NCBI GenBank assembly: GCA_040394775.1
Contig: JBEBRN010000040.1
Coordinates: forward strand, 1 to 26,753
Source: 40-80 sp040394775
Lineage (GTDB): Bacteria > Bacteroidota > Bacteroidia > Flavobacteriales_D > Crocinitomicaceae
Direction: 5' to 3'
Length of the DNA stretch: 26,753 nucleotides
Shown here: in pieces, positions 7,148 to 16,659 of the stretch
Numbering within the stretch: the first letter of the stretch is position 1
Layout of the letters: every line of letters starts with the position of its first letter
Notes under the pieces: generated by a model
What the model was told of the DNA's origin: nothing
What the model saw: the letters and a program-made list of their open reading frames with translations, nothing else
Database searches by the model: none
Position numbers and translations under genes: made by a program

Positions 7148-7960
7148 TTAGCCGTTGTAATTATCTTTCATAATCAATTTTAATTCACTTATATCCTTTT
7201 TGATTGATAGAATAGAAGACTTAAGTGAATTGTCATCTAATTTGACATTGGGTAAGTCGGGTGAAATATAATTGACAAATTTCCACATTTCAATAACATC
7301 ATTGACGTGAACGAAGTAAGGGTCGTAAAATGTATTGGTTGAAATCAACTGAAAGGACTGCTTTTCATCCAGAAAATTATTGACAATTTTGAATACAATT
7401 CCATCTTCTTTGGTAACGATAATGCACGGAGTCCCACTTTTGATTAATCGCCAATTCTGTACGAATTCACCGACTACAAAAGATCCTTGCGTCACTGGAG
7501 GCATAGAGTCACCTTCGATTGGAAAAGAACGGTATTTTTTTTCCTTGGATAAAAAAGGCAATGAAAAAGTAGGTAAGATTTTTAAATATTCTGGATCGGC
7601 ATAGCCACTAGCATAACCTGCTCTTGCTTTTTGAGGAATTAACTCAATTAACTCATTGTTATCAGAATCTACCGTTTGGGTGAGGATACGCAGCTTTCTT
7701 CCTTCGATATCTAAGTTTTGTGAACTCATGAATTGACGCCAATCATGTTCGTTAAATAAGGAGAAATCGGTTTTTAAAAAAGCATCACATGTAATTTTGT
7801 AATACTGACATATTTGAAGCATCGTTTCTAAACTCGGATCTGCTACACCATTTTCGTAACCACTGTAACTTGAACGTGTTAAGCCTATAATAGTAGCGAG
7901 CTCTTCTTGAGACTTGCTAATTGATTTTCGTAAAAACTTTAGATTACCTCCGATATACAT
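7148..7960 (-). CDS. XRE-family/S24 LexA-like transcriptional regulator
   Basis: 270 residues from ATG at 7960; the frame is open to 7999 but MYIGGNLKFLRKSISKSQEE is the natural start. Residues 3-58 are a Cro/CI-type helix-turn-helix (SQEELATIIGLTRSSYSGYENG). A linker with KARAGYASGY (Ala114-Gly115) leads to an S24/LexA-fold domain with Ser142 in PIEGDSMPPV and Lys191 in DGIVFKIV, placed like the LexA catalytic Ser/Lys pair. The Ala-Gly pair is in the position of a self-cleavage site, so autoproteolysis is possible but unproven; related Bacteroidota proteins may not cleave. The last ~30 residues form a coiled-coil-like helix. It lies 39 bases after the YihY gene on the same strand. The target genes are unknown. 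Confidence 0.85.
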   Translation of the reverse strand: MYIGGNLKFLRKSISKSQEELATIIGLTRSSYSGYENGVADPSLETMLQICQYYKITCDAFLKTDFSLFNEHDWRQFMSSQNLDIEGRKLRILTQTVDSDNNELIELIPQKARAGYASGYADPEYLKILPTFSLPFLSKEKKYRSFPIEGDSMPPVTQGSFVVGEFVQNWRLIKSGTPCIIVTKEDGIVFKIVNNFLDEKQSFQLISTNTFYDPYFVHVNDVIEMWKFVNYISPDLPNVKLDDNSLKSSILSIKKDISELKLIMKDNYNG

Positions 7961-7977
7961 GATTATTTTTTTATCAA

Positions 7978-7998
7978 TGATTGACGTAAAAGTAATCA
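7978..7998. promoter_or_regulatory. Weak inverted repeat, possible operator of the XRE/S24 regulator
   Basis: TGATTGAC (7978-7985) and GTAATCA (7992-7998) form an imperfect inverted repeat in the 39-base gap between the yihY stop and the regulator's start. This is where an autoregulatory site would be expected. The arms differ by one gap and the region is AT-rich, so it may be chance. Confidence 0.25.
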
Positions 7999-7999
7999 A

Positions 8000-8926
8000 T
8001 TATTTTAAATTCTCCAAACGTTGGTACTTCGAAATTATAGGTTGCCCCGTTAATTCTCCATAAGCGGCTGAAATACTGGCTCCTATGAAAATAGCTTGAG
8101 AACCATAATAAACAAAACCCAATAAAATAAGAATAACACTTAGTACATTTCCAGATTTAGCAAAATAGGCTACTTCCATATAATATTGTATAAGAAATTG
8201 GCCTAATTGAAGTAGTAATGAGGCATAAAATGCTCCTATAAATGCAACTCTTAACTTTACAATTGCATCGTTTAAAAAACGATATACAAATGTCAAGAAA
8301 ATAGACATAATCGTGATGGATAGTGCATGTTGTATTAATGTAAACCAAAATGTAGACATTAAGATGTGATCTTCCATCAATACTTTTCCAAAAGAACTAA
8401 ATAAAATTTGAATGAAATACGTGAAAACAAGTAAAATTCCCATTATTGCTAACAAAGCAAAGGATACCAACCGTGAAAGAAGGTTGACTATAAATCTCTT
8501 TTTGTTCGATTCAAAATGAGGGTTTATTCCGTAGAAATGATTGATACTCACTTTTAATGAAATAAATATAGCGGAGCATGAAAAGAGTAGGACAATCACT
8601 CCAATATATTGTAAGAAGACATTATCACCACCTAACTTGATGGATTCCAGAAAAGATAAAACACCACTAAAGTCATCAATTCCAAAATAGTCAGTTAGAA
8701 ATTTATTGATAAAAACGGTTACAAACTCCCTTCCAACAAAAGAGCCAATCACATTTATTGAAATATAAAGTATTGGTATTAAAGTAAAAATTAGATAAAA
8801 AGAAAGAGCTGCACCGTGAAATAATCCCATATCCAAGTCGAATCGTGAGAAAATTCCTTTCACAACTTGCTTTTTATCTTTAAATGATAAATCTCTAAAG
8901 CGCTTACGTTTGTCGGCGTTTGTCAT
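8000..8926 (-). CDS. YihY/BrkB family inner-membrane protein
   Basis: 308 residues with about six hydrophobic helices. The family hallmark is near the N-terminus (FHGAALSFYLIFTLIPILYISINVIG), with further helices around 105-125, 155-185, 195-225, 230-250 and 260-290 and a GASISAAYGEL end. Members were once misannotated as ribonuclease BN, which is now known to be wrong. The true function (possibly an envelope transporter) is not established. The soluble basic N-terminus (MTNADKRKRFRDLSFKDKKQ) predicts a cytoplasmic start. It is followed closely by the XRE/S24 regulator. Confidence 0.88.
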   Translation of the reverse strand: MTNADKRKRFRDLSFKDKKQVVKGIFSRFDLDMGLFHGAALSFYLIFTLIPILYISINVIGSFVGREFVTVFINKFLTDYFGIDDFSGVLSFLESIKLGGDNVFLQYIGVIVLLFSCSAIFISLKVSINHFYGINPHFESNKKRFIVNLLSRLVSFALLAIMGILLVFTYFIQILFSSFGKVLMEDHILMSTFWFTLIQHALSITIMSIFLTFVYRFLNDAIVKLRVAFIGAFYASLLLQLGQFLIQYYMEVAYFAKSGNVLSVILILLGFVYYGSQAIFIGASISAAYGELTGQPIISKYQRLENLK

Positions 8927-8972
8927 GTGGTAAAATTAATGGCTTGATTCAAATAACGAGGTACTAGACAAA

Positions 8973-9452
8973 TTATTTTTTTAAATCAACCGTTTTAAAA
9001 ATGAAATTCATTAACCATGCAGGTCCAATAAGTAGAAATTGGATGTCTTTTAAGAACGAAGGTTTCTTTCCTTCTATTCCATGGCCGACAAATTGACCAA
9101 TCCATGCTATTACAAAAACAGCTATCGAAATCCAGAGTAATCCAGATGTTCCAAAAGATTGATAAAGATATTCATTTCCGAAGGATACGATAAGCGCCCA
9201 AATGATGAATCCGAAAAATAAAGATGTCGATAAAACGAAATAGTAAATCAACACGATTGCTAGGATAATGTTTGACCAATTAAAGTAAGGGGATATTGCT
9301 TCCATACTAGAAAAAGTGGGGATAGTACGAATCATTCCAAAAATTGAAAAGAAGATAAGAGGAACACATATCCAATGAATGCTCTTGTTCTTTGGGTTCT
9401 GATGACTTTCTGCATATTCTTTTAAAAGCCGTTCTATTTTCTGATTTTTCAT
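8973..9452 (-). CDS. Mpo1-like (DUF962, YGL010w-type) membrane protein
   Basis: 159 residues. The family signature is at the N-terminus, where His17 and His26 fall in ESHQNPKNKSIHWICVPL, and at the C-terminus in GQFVGHGIEGKKPSFLKD, with four hydrophobic helices between and after. Yeast Mpo1 is an Fe(II)-dependent dioxygenase that alpha-oxidises 2-hydroxy fatty acids, using conserved histidines of this kind. A similar lipid-metabolic role is an inference for this bacterial protein. It lies 25 bases downstream of dnaE on the same strand and is probably cotranscribed with it. Confidence 0.85.
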   Translation of the reverse strand: MKNQKIERLLKEYAESHQNPKNKSIHWICVPLIFFSIFGMIRTIPTFSSMEAISPYFNWSNIILAIVLIYYFVLSTSLFFGFIIWALIVSFGNEYLYQSFGTSGLLWISIAVFVIAWIGQFVGHGIEGKKPSFLKDIQFLLIGPAWLMNFIFKTVDLKK

Positions 9453-9477
9453 AGCTTTAAATTATGTTTAATTAATC

Positions 9478-12400
9478 TCACCTCTTCTCCTTCAATACGT
9501 ATTCCAACTGCATTTCATCTAATTTTTTAATCACTTCTTTTGTTGGATCAATACGAATGTTTCTGGAATTCATCTCCACATGCATTTTGTCATCTAATGG
9601 ATCATAGACTTGGAAAGTCAAATTACATTTTCCAGGATTTTCAGTGAATAAATTATTTAAATTACTAATTAATAGCTGATCAAGTCTTTTATTTGAAATA
9701 CGAATGTGTAAATCATGGGCCATTTTATCTTTTAATTCCTGAATTCGCTCAACGCTACTAATCTTAAATTCCACTTCTGTTCTATATCGAGGAATTTCAA
9801 ATCGACCTTTAATCGCCACAAAGTTGTTCGGAAAAAAGTAGGGTTTGAATCGTTGATAGTCGTCACCAAATAGAAATAAACGATGCTGATCGTCATAATC
9901 CTCGATGACCATAATTCCGTACGGTGTGTTTTTCTTGGAAATTCGTTCCGAACATTCGGTGACAATTCCAGCTAATAAGATTTCTTTATTTAAATGTTCT
10001 TGTGGATTTTTTAGCATGGTCACATTGCCGGTACAAAAAGAAGAGATTTCCAATTTATAATCATCTAATGGATGCCCTGAAATAAAAATTCCAATCACTT
10101 CCTTTTCTTTGTTCAGTTTGTAAAGAGAAGGCCAATCTTCTGCTTTTGGAATCTCAGGTTCTGACATAGCAATAGCCTGTCCTTCTCCAAATAAGGATAC
10201 TTGTGAAGAGTTTTCACTTTCTTGAAATGAGTTTCCATACCGAATCAATTGTTCAATATAATTCCGTCCATTGCCATCTTCTTTGAATAACTGAGGACGA
10301 GTAACGCCTTTAAAAGAATCAAATCCACCAGCATACGCCAAACTTTCAATTGATTTTTTATTGCAATTACGTAAATTGATACGTCGTACAAAGTCAAAAA
10401 TAGAGAGGTAATTACCGTTCTCCCTTCGCTCAGTAATAATCGCTTCTACTGGTGAACTTCCCATTCCTTTGATGGCACCTAAACCAAAGCGAATGGCACC
10501 TGCATTGTTGACTGTAAAGTAATACGATGATTCATTGACATCTGGTCCTAAAACATCGATCCCCATTTTACGTGATTCTTCCATGAACATGGAAACCGCC
10601 TTAATGTCGTTCATGTTATTACTTAACACAGAGGCCATATATTCTGCTGGATAATTCGCTTTTAAATACGCCGTTTGGTACGCAATCCAAGCGTAGCATG
10701 TGGAGTGAGATTTGTTAAAAGCATACGCCGCAAACGCTTCCCAGTCTTTCCAAATCTTCTCTAATTTATCAACAGGATGACCATTTAATTTGGATGCTTG
10801 GTCGATAAATTTAGGTTTCATCTTGTTCAAGACATCGATGAGTTTTTTACCCATTGCCTTACGTAAAACGTCGGCTTCACCTTTCGTGAAATTCGCTAAT
10901 TTCTGCGATAAAAGCATCACCTGCTCTTGATAAACAGTAATTCCGTAGGTTTCTTTTAGGTATTCTTCCGATGCTTCTAAATCATACTCAATCGGTTCTT
11001 CGCCATTTTTACGACGGACAAAAGAAGGAATATATTCTATCGGCCCCGGACGATACAACGCGTTCATGGCAATCAAATCGGCAAAAACGGTTGGTTTTAA
11101 TTCCCGCATGTATTTTTGCATTCCCGGAGATTCATATTGGAAGATACCAATCGTTTCACCTCGTTGAAAAAGCTCGTATGTCGCTTTATCATCAATTGGA
11201 ATTTGTTCAATATCCAGTTCGATACCATGTCGCTCTTGGATGTTTTGAACAGCATGTTTTATCAGTGTCAGCGTTTTCAGTCCTAAAAAGTCCATTTTTA
11301 GCAAACCTGCTTGTTCTACGACAGAGTTCTCAAACTGCGTACACCACATATTCGAATCTTTGGATAGCGCCACAGGAACGTAATTGGTGATGTCGTCAGG
11401 AGTAATGATAACGCCACAGGCATGTATTCCTGTATTTCGAATGGTTCCTTCTAATTTTAATGCTTGATCGATGACCACACCGGACAAACCGCCTTCTTTT
11501 CGAATTCGAATTAATTCTTGTGCTGCCTGAATATCTTCTTGTTTACCTTTCAGTTTATCACTCAATTCGGCTTCACTGAGATTGAATATTTTCTTTAGTG
11601 ATAAGTCTGGAATCAACTTGGCTAATTTGTCTGCTTCAGATAGTGGTAAATCCAATACACGGGCCGTATCACGAATGGACGATTTAGCCGCCATCGTTCC
11701 CCACGTGATAATTTGTGAAACTTGGTTGGCGCCATATTTATTAATTACCCACTCGATAACGCGTCCTCGTCCTTCATCGTCAAAGTCGATATCAATATCG
11801 GGCATCGACACACGGTCAGGATTTAAGAAACGCTCAAAAAGTAAATCGTATTTAATCGGGTCAATATTTGTAATTCCTGTACAATAAGCGACGGCAGAAC
11901 CAGCAGCAGAACCACGTCCTGGACCAACCGAAACGCCCATGTCTCTCGCTGCTTGACAAAAGTCTTGGACAATTAAAAAGTAACCAGGATAACCGGTGTT
12001 TTCAATCGTTTTAAGCTCAAACTCCAGTCGTTCTTTAATTTCGTCAGTTAGTTCACCATACCGCTTTTTAGCTCCTTCATAGGTTAAATGACGCAAGAAA
12101 TTATTCTCACCTCGTTTACCATGATCTTCTAAGTCTTTGCTATCCTTAAATTCTTCTGGAATCTCAAATTCAGGAAGTAAAACTTCTCGCCCAAGATGAT
12201 ATGGTTCTATTTTAGCCAGAATTTCAGCAACCGATTCGAGTGCTTGTGGTAAATCCGCAAATAATGCACGCATTTCGTCTGCCGAACGGTAATAATAGTT
12301 GCTATTTGAAAAACCATATCGGAATCCACGACCACGTCCAATAGGAGTAGATTGCAGTTCGTTTCCTTTCAAGCAAAGTAAAACATCATGCGATTCTGCA

Positions 12401-13857
12401 TCGCTTTTACGAGGATAAAAAGTATTGTTGGTGGCGACTAATTTTACATTGTATTGTTCCGAAAATTGCACCAATATTTCATTGATATGGTCTTCATTTT
12501 CCTGCCCGTGACGCATCACTTCGAGGTAAAAATCGTCTCCAAATTGTTCTTTCCACCAAACTAGTGCTTCTTCGGCTTGATTTTCACCGACATTTAAAAT
12601 CAAATCAGGAATTTCACCATAGATACCTCCAGAAAGTACAATGAGGTCACTTTTATATTTTTCAATCGCAGCCTTATCAATACGTGGAACATAGTACATT
12701 CCTTCCGTAAAAGCAATAGAGGCGAGTTTTATAAGATTGTGATAACCTGCTTTATTTTTGGCCAATAGGACAATTTGGTGTCCATTGTCTTTTTGTGTTT
12801 TATCAGTAAGGTCTTTGCAAACGTTAAATTCACACCCAATAATAGGTAGAATAGGCTCTTTGTCAAACGGTTCACCTTTCTCTTCGGCTTCTTTTTTGGC
12901 GGCGGATAATTTTTTGTTGTAATCACTAATTCCTTTTTCAAAGTGAAAAGCACCCATCATATTTCCCGTATCTGTCAAAGCAACAGCGGGCATATTATTT
13001 TCGATGGTTAATTCAATCAAATCTTTAATGGTCGTCGTTGATTGTAGTATCGATAGTTGTGTATGATTGTGTAAGTGGGCAAATGGAATCTTTTTTAACG
13101 TGGTGATATCTTCCTTGATCACCGGCGTCTTTTCAACTTCCTTGACACTCTCTTTTTTTAATTGTTCGCTTGCTTCCTTAAGATTGACGTGATTTAAACC
13201 AATTGGTTGAATAGGAGCGGGGTTTACCTCTTTGAAACGGTTGAAATACGCTTCATCTTGTTTCAGCTGTTCAATGGAAAATTCTTCAAGACGAATTAAT
13301 TCCAAGAAACAACGTGTCGTTGCCTCAACGTCTGCTGTGGCGTTATGTGCTTCCGCAAAAGATTGATTAAACAGATGCTTATTTAATTCCGTTAAAGTCG
13401 GTAATTTATAACGACCTCCACGTCCTCCCGTAATTTTACATAATTCTGCTGTTTTCTCTGTACAGGTGTCTAAAATGGCCTTGTCTTGAAGAAATGGTGT
13501 TGTTGGATTCTGACGGTAATATTCCGCCGACATAATGTTAATATCAAAGCCGACATTGTGACCAACAACGAAATCAACCTTGTTTACTGCTTCGTGAAAA
13601 GCGTTTAAGACAAACGTTAAATCTTCTCCTTTTTCTTTGGCTAATTCGGTCGAAATACCATGAATACGCTCCGCATCAAACGGAATATTATATCCTTCTG
13701 GACGAATTAAATAATCCACCGCCTCCACCAGATTCCCCAAATCATCGTGTACCTGCCAAGCAATTTGAACTGCTCTTGGCCAATTGTCAGAATGGGTGTA
13801 GTCTAAATTCCAATTACGTGGTAAACCTGTGGTTTCGGTGTCAAATATTAAGTACAT
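9478..13857 (-). CDS. dnaE: DNA polymerase III alpha subunit (DnaE) with fused N-terminal 3'-5' exonuclease
   Basis: 1459 residues. Residues 1 to about 190 are a DnaQ-like proofreading exonuclease: Asp6/Glu8 (IFDTETTGLP), Asp105 (GHNVGFDINI) and His171-x4-Asp176 (HNATADVEAT). A linker leads to a PHP domain from about 258 (FAHLHNHTQLSI). The polymerase core follows, with Asp689/Asp691 in MPDIDIDFDDE and Asp856 in KMDFLGLKTLT as the predicted metal-binding triad, GPGRGSAAGS at 646-655, helix-hairpin-helix and beta-binding regions, and a C-terminal OB fold (ILLAGIVTECSERISKK). At E. coli DnaE metal positions the PHP domain carries substitutions: Thr297 after the conserved Asp, and Asn478/Phe480 where active PHP domains have Asp/His. 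The PHP domain is thus probably inactive, with proofreading supplied by the fused exonuclease. Confidence 0.95.
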   Translation of the reverse strand: MYLIFDTETTGLPRNWNLDYTHSDNWPRAVQIAWQVHDDLGNLVEAVDYLIRPEGYNIPFDAERIHGISTELAKEKGEDLTFVLNAFHEAVNKVDFVVGHNVGFDINIMSAEYYRQNPTTPFLQDKAILDTCTEKTAELCKITGGRGGRYKLPTLTELNKHLFNQSFAEAHNATADVEATTRCFLELIRLEEFSIEQLKQDEAYFNRFKEVNPAPIQPIGLNHVNLKEASEQLKKESVKEVEKTPVIKEDITTLKKIPFAHLHNHTQLSILQSTTTIKDLIELTIENNMPAVALTDTGNMMGAFHFEKGISDYNKKLSAAKKEAEEKGEPFDKEPILPIIGCEFNVCKDLTDKTQKDNGHQIVLLAKNKAGYHNLIKLASIAFTEGMYYVPRIDKAAIEKYKSDLIVLSGGIYGEIPDLILNVGENQAEEALVWWKEQFGDDFYLEVMRHGQENEDHINEILVQFSEQYNVKLVATNNTFYPRKSDAESHDVLLCLKGNELQSTPIGRGRGFRYGFSNSNYYYRSADEMRALFADLPQALESVAEILAKIEPYHLGREVLLPEFEIPEEFKDSKDLEDHGKRGENNFLRHLTYEGAKKRYGELTDEIKERLEFELKTIENTGYPGYFLIVQDFCQAARDMGVSVGPGRGSAAGSAVAYCTGITNIDPIKYDLLFERFLNPDRVSMPDIDIDFDDEGRGRVIEWVINKYGANQVSQIITWGTMAAKSSIRDTARVLDLPLSEADKLAKLIPDLSLKKIFNLSEAELSDKLKGKQEDIQAAQELIRIRKEGGLSGVVIDQALKLEGTIRNTGIHACGVIITPDDITNYVPVALSKDSNMWCTQFENSVVEQAGLLKMDFLGLKTLTLIKHAVQNIQERHGIELDIEQIPIDDKATYELFQRGETIGIFQYESPGMQKYMRELKPTVFADLIAMNALYRPGPIEYIPSFVRRKNGEEPIEYDLEASEEYLKETYGITVYQEQVMLLSQKLANFTKGEADVLRKAMGKKLIDVLNKMKPKFIDQASKLNGHPVDKLEKIWKDWEAFAAYAFNKSHSTCYAWIAYQTAYLKANYPAEYMASVLSNNMNDIKAVSMFMEESRKMGIDVLGPDVNESSYYFTVNNAGAIRFGLGAIKGMGSSPVEAIITERRENGNYLSIFDFVRRINLRNCNKKSIESLAYAGGFDSFKGVTRPQLFKEDGNGRNYIEQLIRYGNSFQESENSSQVSLFGEGQAIAMSEPEIPKAEDWPSLYKLNKEKEVIGIFISGHPLDDYKLEISSFCTGNVTMLKNPQEHLNKEILLAGIVTECSERISKKNTPYGIMVIEDYDDQHRLFLFGDDYQRFKPYFFPNNFVAIKGRFEIPRYRTEVEFKISSVERIQELKDKMAHDLHIRISNKRLDQLLISNLNNLFTENPGKCNLTFQVYDPLDDKMHVEMNSRNIRIDPTKEVIKKLDEMQLEYVLKEKR

Positions 13858-13880
13858 CTATGGCAATCTTTAAAGAGATT

Positions 13881-13888
13881 CAAAGATA
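13881..13888 (-). promoter_or_regulatory. Candidate -7 promoter element of dnaE
   Basis: The minus strand reads TATCTTTG, matching TAnnTTTG, 24-31 bases upstream of the dnaE start codon. No clear -33 TTG is present at 17-23 bases further upstream. Confidence 0.35.
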
Positions 13889-13990
13889 AGAAATTAATAG
13901 GGTAGGGAAAAGTAATGTTGATAAATAGGGAAGAATTCTTTGTTAAATCGTTTGACTCTTCTTCTCCAACTACGTAGTTCGTTCCATCTT

Positions 13991-14101
13991 TTATCCAAAG
14001 AATTTTAACCGCAATGACGCTATGGAATACGCAAGGTTCGCAAAGGAATTTAGTCTGCTTTTTCTGTGTTTTCTGTGGGATCTGTGAGCCATACGAAATT
14101 T
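13991..14101. repeat. 111-bp tandem repeat, copy 1
   Basis: Tandem unit of 111 bases, directly followed by copy 2 with about 90 percent identity. The longest exact block is CAATGACGCTATGGAATACG and the bases after it. It ends in a GTGTTTTCTGTG-type module. The wording (AACCGCAATGACGC..., CTGTGTTTTCTGTG...GAGCC) resembles short intergenic sequences scattered through many bacterial genomes; that resemblance is from memory. Confidence 0.9.
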
Positions 14102-14212
14102 TTATCCATAGAATTTTAACCACAATGACGCTATGGAATACGCAAGGTTCGCAAAGGGATTTAGCCTACTTTTTCTGTGTTTTCAGTGCTATCTGTGAGC
14201 CAAAAGAAATCA
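14102..14212. repeat. 111-bp tandem repeat, copy 2
   Basis: Second unit, about 11-12 differences from copy 1, several of them clustered around 14184-14190. The similarity ends at the stop codon of the TonB-dependent receptor (14210-14212), so the repeat abuts the 3' end of that gene. Confidence 0.9.
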
Positions 14213-16636
14213 AAACTCCAGTATAAATCCTATCGACGGAACAATCGTTGCTATTCGTTGTTTTAACACGACAGGAATGGCATTACTTCCATCGGATTTA
14301 ATCGGATTTCCATCGGTTGTTTCAAAGCCAGAATTGTCTTCGGTGCGTTGGAACGTGAACTTGGGTAAGTAAGGTGTTTTGTAATAAAAGATATTCTGAA
14401 GGTCGATAAAAAGCGTTAAACTTACTTTCTTGAAATTGAATTTTTTATCCACACGAATGTCTAACTGTTGGAAAAAAGGTAAACGCTTGCTGTTTAATTG
14501 TGAATAGTCATAAACGCCTGTTCCAGTGGTTAAATAACTTGCGGTGGAAGCAGCGATATCAAACGGTGTGTACGGTTGGCCGCCAGCAATTCGGTATTTT
14601 GCTCCAATATCCCAGTTGTGTTTGAATTTATAGCCAAAAGTGGTGGAGAATACAAAACCATAATCCCAAGTCGAAGGTCTGAATTTTCCATCTACACCAG
14701 AGAATTCAGATTTGTAAACGGTCGCACTGATAATGTAAAATAAGTTTTTTACCAATTTTTGTTGCATGTAGGCTTCTATTCCGAAAACACGCCCTTTCCC
14801 GGTGGAAGAATAACTATCGTTACCAACGGCAGAAAAATCAGTCCCCACATTGGCTAAGGAAATACCATCTGTCAATGAAACGGGATAATTACGGTAATCT
14901 TTGTAAAACACTTCAAAGGTGAAACGCAAATCATTTCTTGGGATAAATTGTGTGCCAATAGTGTAATGAGTTGCATTGATGTATTCCATGTTTTTATTCG
15001 CAAGATTATTCGATGAATCTCTGAAACCTAAGACAGTGTATACGGGTAATTTATAGTAGGTTCCAACAGAGCCAGAAATGTTCCATTTTTCATTGAAAGC
15101 ATACGAAATAGAAAGTCTTGGCGAAACTGTTTTCAAAGGATTGAAACCCGTCTTCGTATAAGAATTCATGTCGGTACGAAAACCACCTGTGACTAATAGT
15201 TTCTCGTTGAAAAAATACTTACTCAAATGGGCATACCCGCCAAATTTGAAAAACTCAATCGCTGATTTAGTCGTAAAACTAATTGCTGGTAGTATGACAT
15301 TCCCGACTGAATCGGTCAATTCCTCTTTTACCGTATTGAATAAATTCAAATCGTATTTCACATATTGCGCACTCACGCCATAACTGAATTTCCAACCGTT
15401 CAAAAATTGATTGAAATCGACTCTCAATTTGTTTTCAATTTCATGACTTTTCAGGCTGAGTAATTTATCACCACTTTTCAAAGCGTTGTTTTCATAGCGA
15501 TCGGCTCCGTTGAAAAACATGTTTCGACTCAACGCAACGGTGAAATAACCTTTGTTAATCAAACGTTTCAACGATGCACCAACCGTATAATTCCATTGTT
15601 TCAGAAGTGGGTTAGCTCGATTGATATAAGCGGTATTCGCATCGGCTTCTTTTGGAATCGCTAATTTAAAGTTGTCAATAGTACCAATGCCGATAAATGT
15701 CAGCTCTGTTTTGTTATTGATTTTATGATTGACTTTGTACTGAAAATCCCAATAATCGGGACGAATAGGCAAATCGATTAATTTGAACAAAAATTGCAAA
15801 TACGATCTTCTAGCGGAAAGCATATAAGTTGTCTTTTTTCTCAAAGGACCTTCTAAAGTAGCGGCGACTTCACTTCCAGAAAGACGGACATTTCCACTGA
15901 ATTTATTCGGATTTCCGTTCCGTTGTTTGATGACAATAGTCGAAGCGAGTGCATTGTCATAACGGCTATCAAAAGCCGATGAGGTCAATTGAACGTCACT
16001 AATAAATGAAACGTTTAAAATTCCTGTTGCACCACCACTTGCACCTTGTGTTTGAAAGTGGTTTAAAACAGGAATTTCTATACCATCTAAATAATAGACG
16101 TTTTCACTTGGACCACCACCTCTTACAATAATGTCATTTCTATTCGGCGTTGCTCCACCGGCGACACCAGGTAGAACTTGAATTACTTTTGAAACGTCGA
16201 AATTTCCTCCCGGATTGACTTTGATTTCTTCCGATGTTAATTTTTGTGTGGATAAAGGTGTAATCATATCTGTTGCTCGAACAGACTTTGATGCATTTAT
16301 TTTGACTCCTTCAATTTCTTCTGCTTGAACTTCCAATTCAATTTGCACGACTTGTGCATTTCCTGAGTTCAGATTGATATTATAACTAAAGAAGGGTTTG
16401 TAACCTTCATATGCTGTTTCTAAATTATACTTTCCAACAGGTGCAGTAATATTAAAAGCACCATTTTCATCAGTGAAAGCCTTCAATGTATCCATTCCTT
16501 TTAGAATGACAATCACGCCAATTAAATTTTCTTGAGTGTTTTTGTCTTTTACAGTTCCCGTTACGACACTCGTGTTTTGCGCGTAAGCATTTGAAAAACA
16601 GACAACCAATAGTATAATAGAAAAAATATTTTTCAT
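14210..16636 (-). CDS. TonB-dependent outer-membrane receptor with CarboxypepD_reg-like domain
   Basis: 808 residues. A signal peptide (MKNIFSIILLVVCFSNAYA, cleavage before QNTSVV) is followed by a carboxypeptidase-regulatory-like domain at about 22-105 (VVTGTVKDKNTQENLIGVIV, then FTDENGAFNITAPVGKYNLE). The plug lies at about 115-230 (GGNFDVSKVIQVLPGVAGG, NDIIVRGGGPSENVYYLDGI). The remainder is a beta barrel ending in PSIGFILEF, with the terminal aromatic typical of outer-membrane proteins. The ligand is unknown. No SusD partner is adjacent, so a glycan-utilisation role is not supported. It is transcribed divergently from the MarR/carotenoid operon, 131 bases away. One of the paired palindromes (16668-16682) lies directly upstream of its likely -7 element, so it may share regulation with the pigment genes. 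Confidence 0.92.
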   Translation of the reverse strand: MKNIFSIILLVVCFSNAYAQNTSVVTGTVKDKNTQENLIGVIVILKGMDTLKAFTDENGAFNITAPVGKYNLETAYEGYKPFFSYNINLNSGNAQVVQIELEVQAEEIEGVKINASKSVRATDMITPLSTQKLTSEEIKVNPGGNFDVSKVIQVLPGVAGGATPNRNDIIVRGGGPSENVYYLDGIEIPVLNHFQTQGASGGATGILNVSFISDVQLTSSAFDSRYDNALASTIVIKQRNGNPNKFSGNVRLSGSEVAATLEGPLRKKTTYMLSARRSYLQFLFKLIDLPIRPDYWDFQYKVNHKINNKTELTFIGIGTIDNFKLAIPKEADANTAYINRANPLLKQWNYTVGASLKRLINKGYFTVALSRNMFFNGADRYENNALKSGDKLLSLKSHEIENKLRVDFNQFLNGWKFSYGVSAQYVKYDLNLFNTVKEELTDSVGNVILPAISFTTKSAIEFFKFGGYAHLSKYFFNEKLLVTGGFRTDMNSYTKTGFNPLKTVSPRLSISYAFNEKWNISGSVGTYYKLPVYTVLGFRDSSNNLANKNMEYINATHYTIGTQFIPRNDLRFTFEVFYKDYRNYPVSLTDGISLANVGTDFSAVGNDSYSSTGKGRVFGIEAYMQQKLVKNLFYIISATVYKSEFSGVDGKFRPSTWDYGFVFSTTFGYKFKHNWDIGAKYRIAGGQPYTPFDIAASTASYLTTGTGVYDYSQLNSKRLPFFQQLDIRVDKKFNFKKVSLTLFIDLQNIFYYKTPYLPKFTFQRTEDNSGFETTDGNPIKSDGSNAIPVVLKQRIATIVPSIGFILEF

Positions 16637-16659
16637 AAAATTGAATACATGATATAGTA

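Larger units (their letters stand above)
13858..14209. other. Gene-free region between dnaE and the TonB receptor
   Basis: 352 bases that contain the dnaE promoter region (nearest 130 bases) and the two 111-base repeat copies. Open frames on both strands here simply read through the repeat and show no family resemblance. Confidence 0.7.

Noticed and set aside
9732..12953. Several 60-140 codon frames on both strands within dnaE
   Set aside because: All lie inside the strongly conserved polymerase frame and show no independent motifs.
13848..14226. Open frames on both strands through the 111-bp repeats
   Set aside because: The repeat length is a multiple of three, so any frame stays open across both copies; no start context or family similarity.
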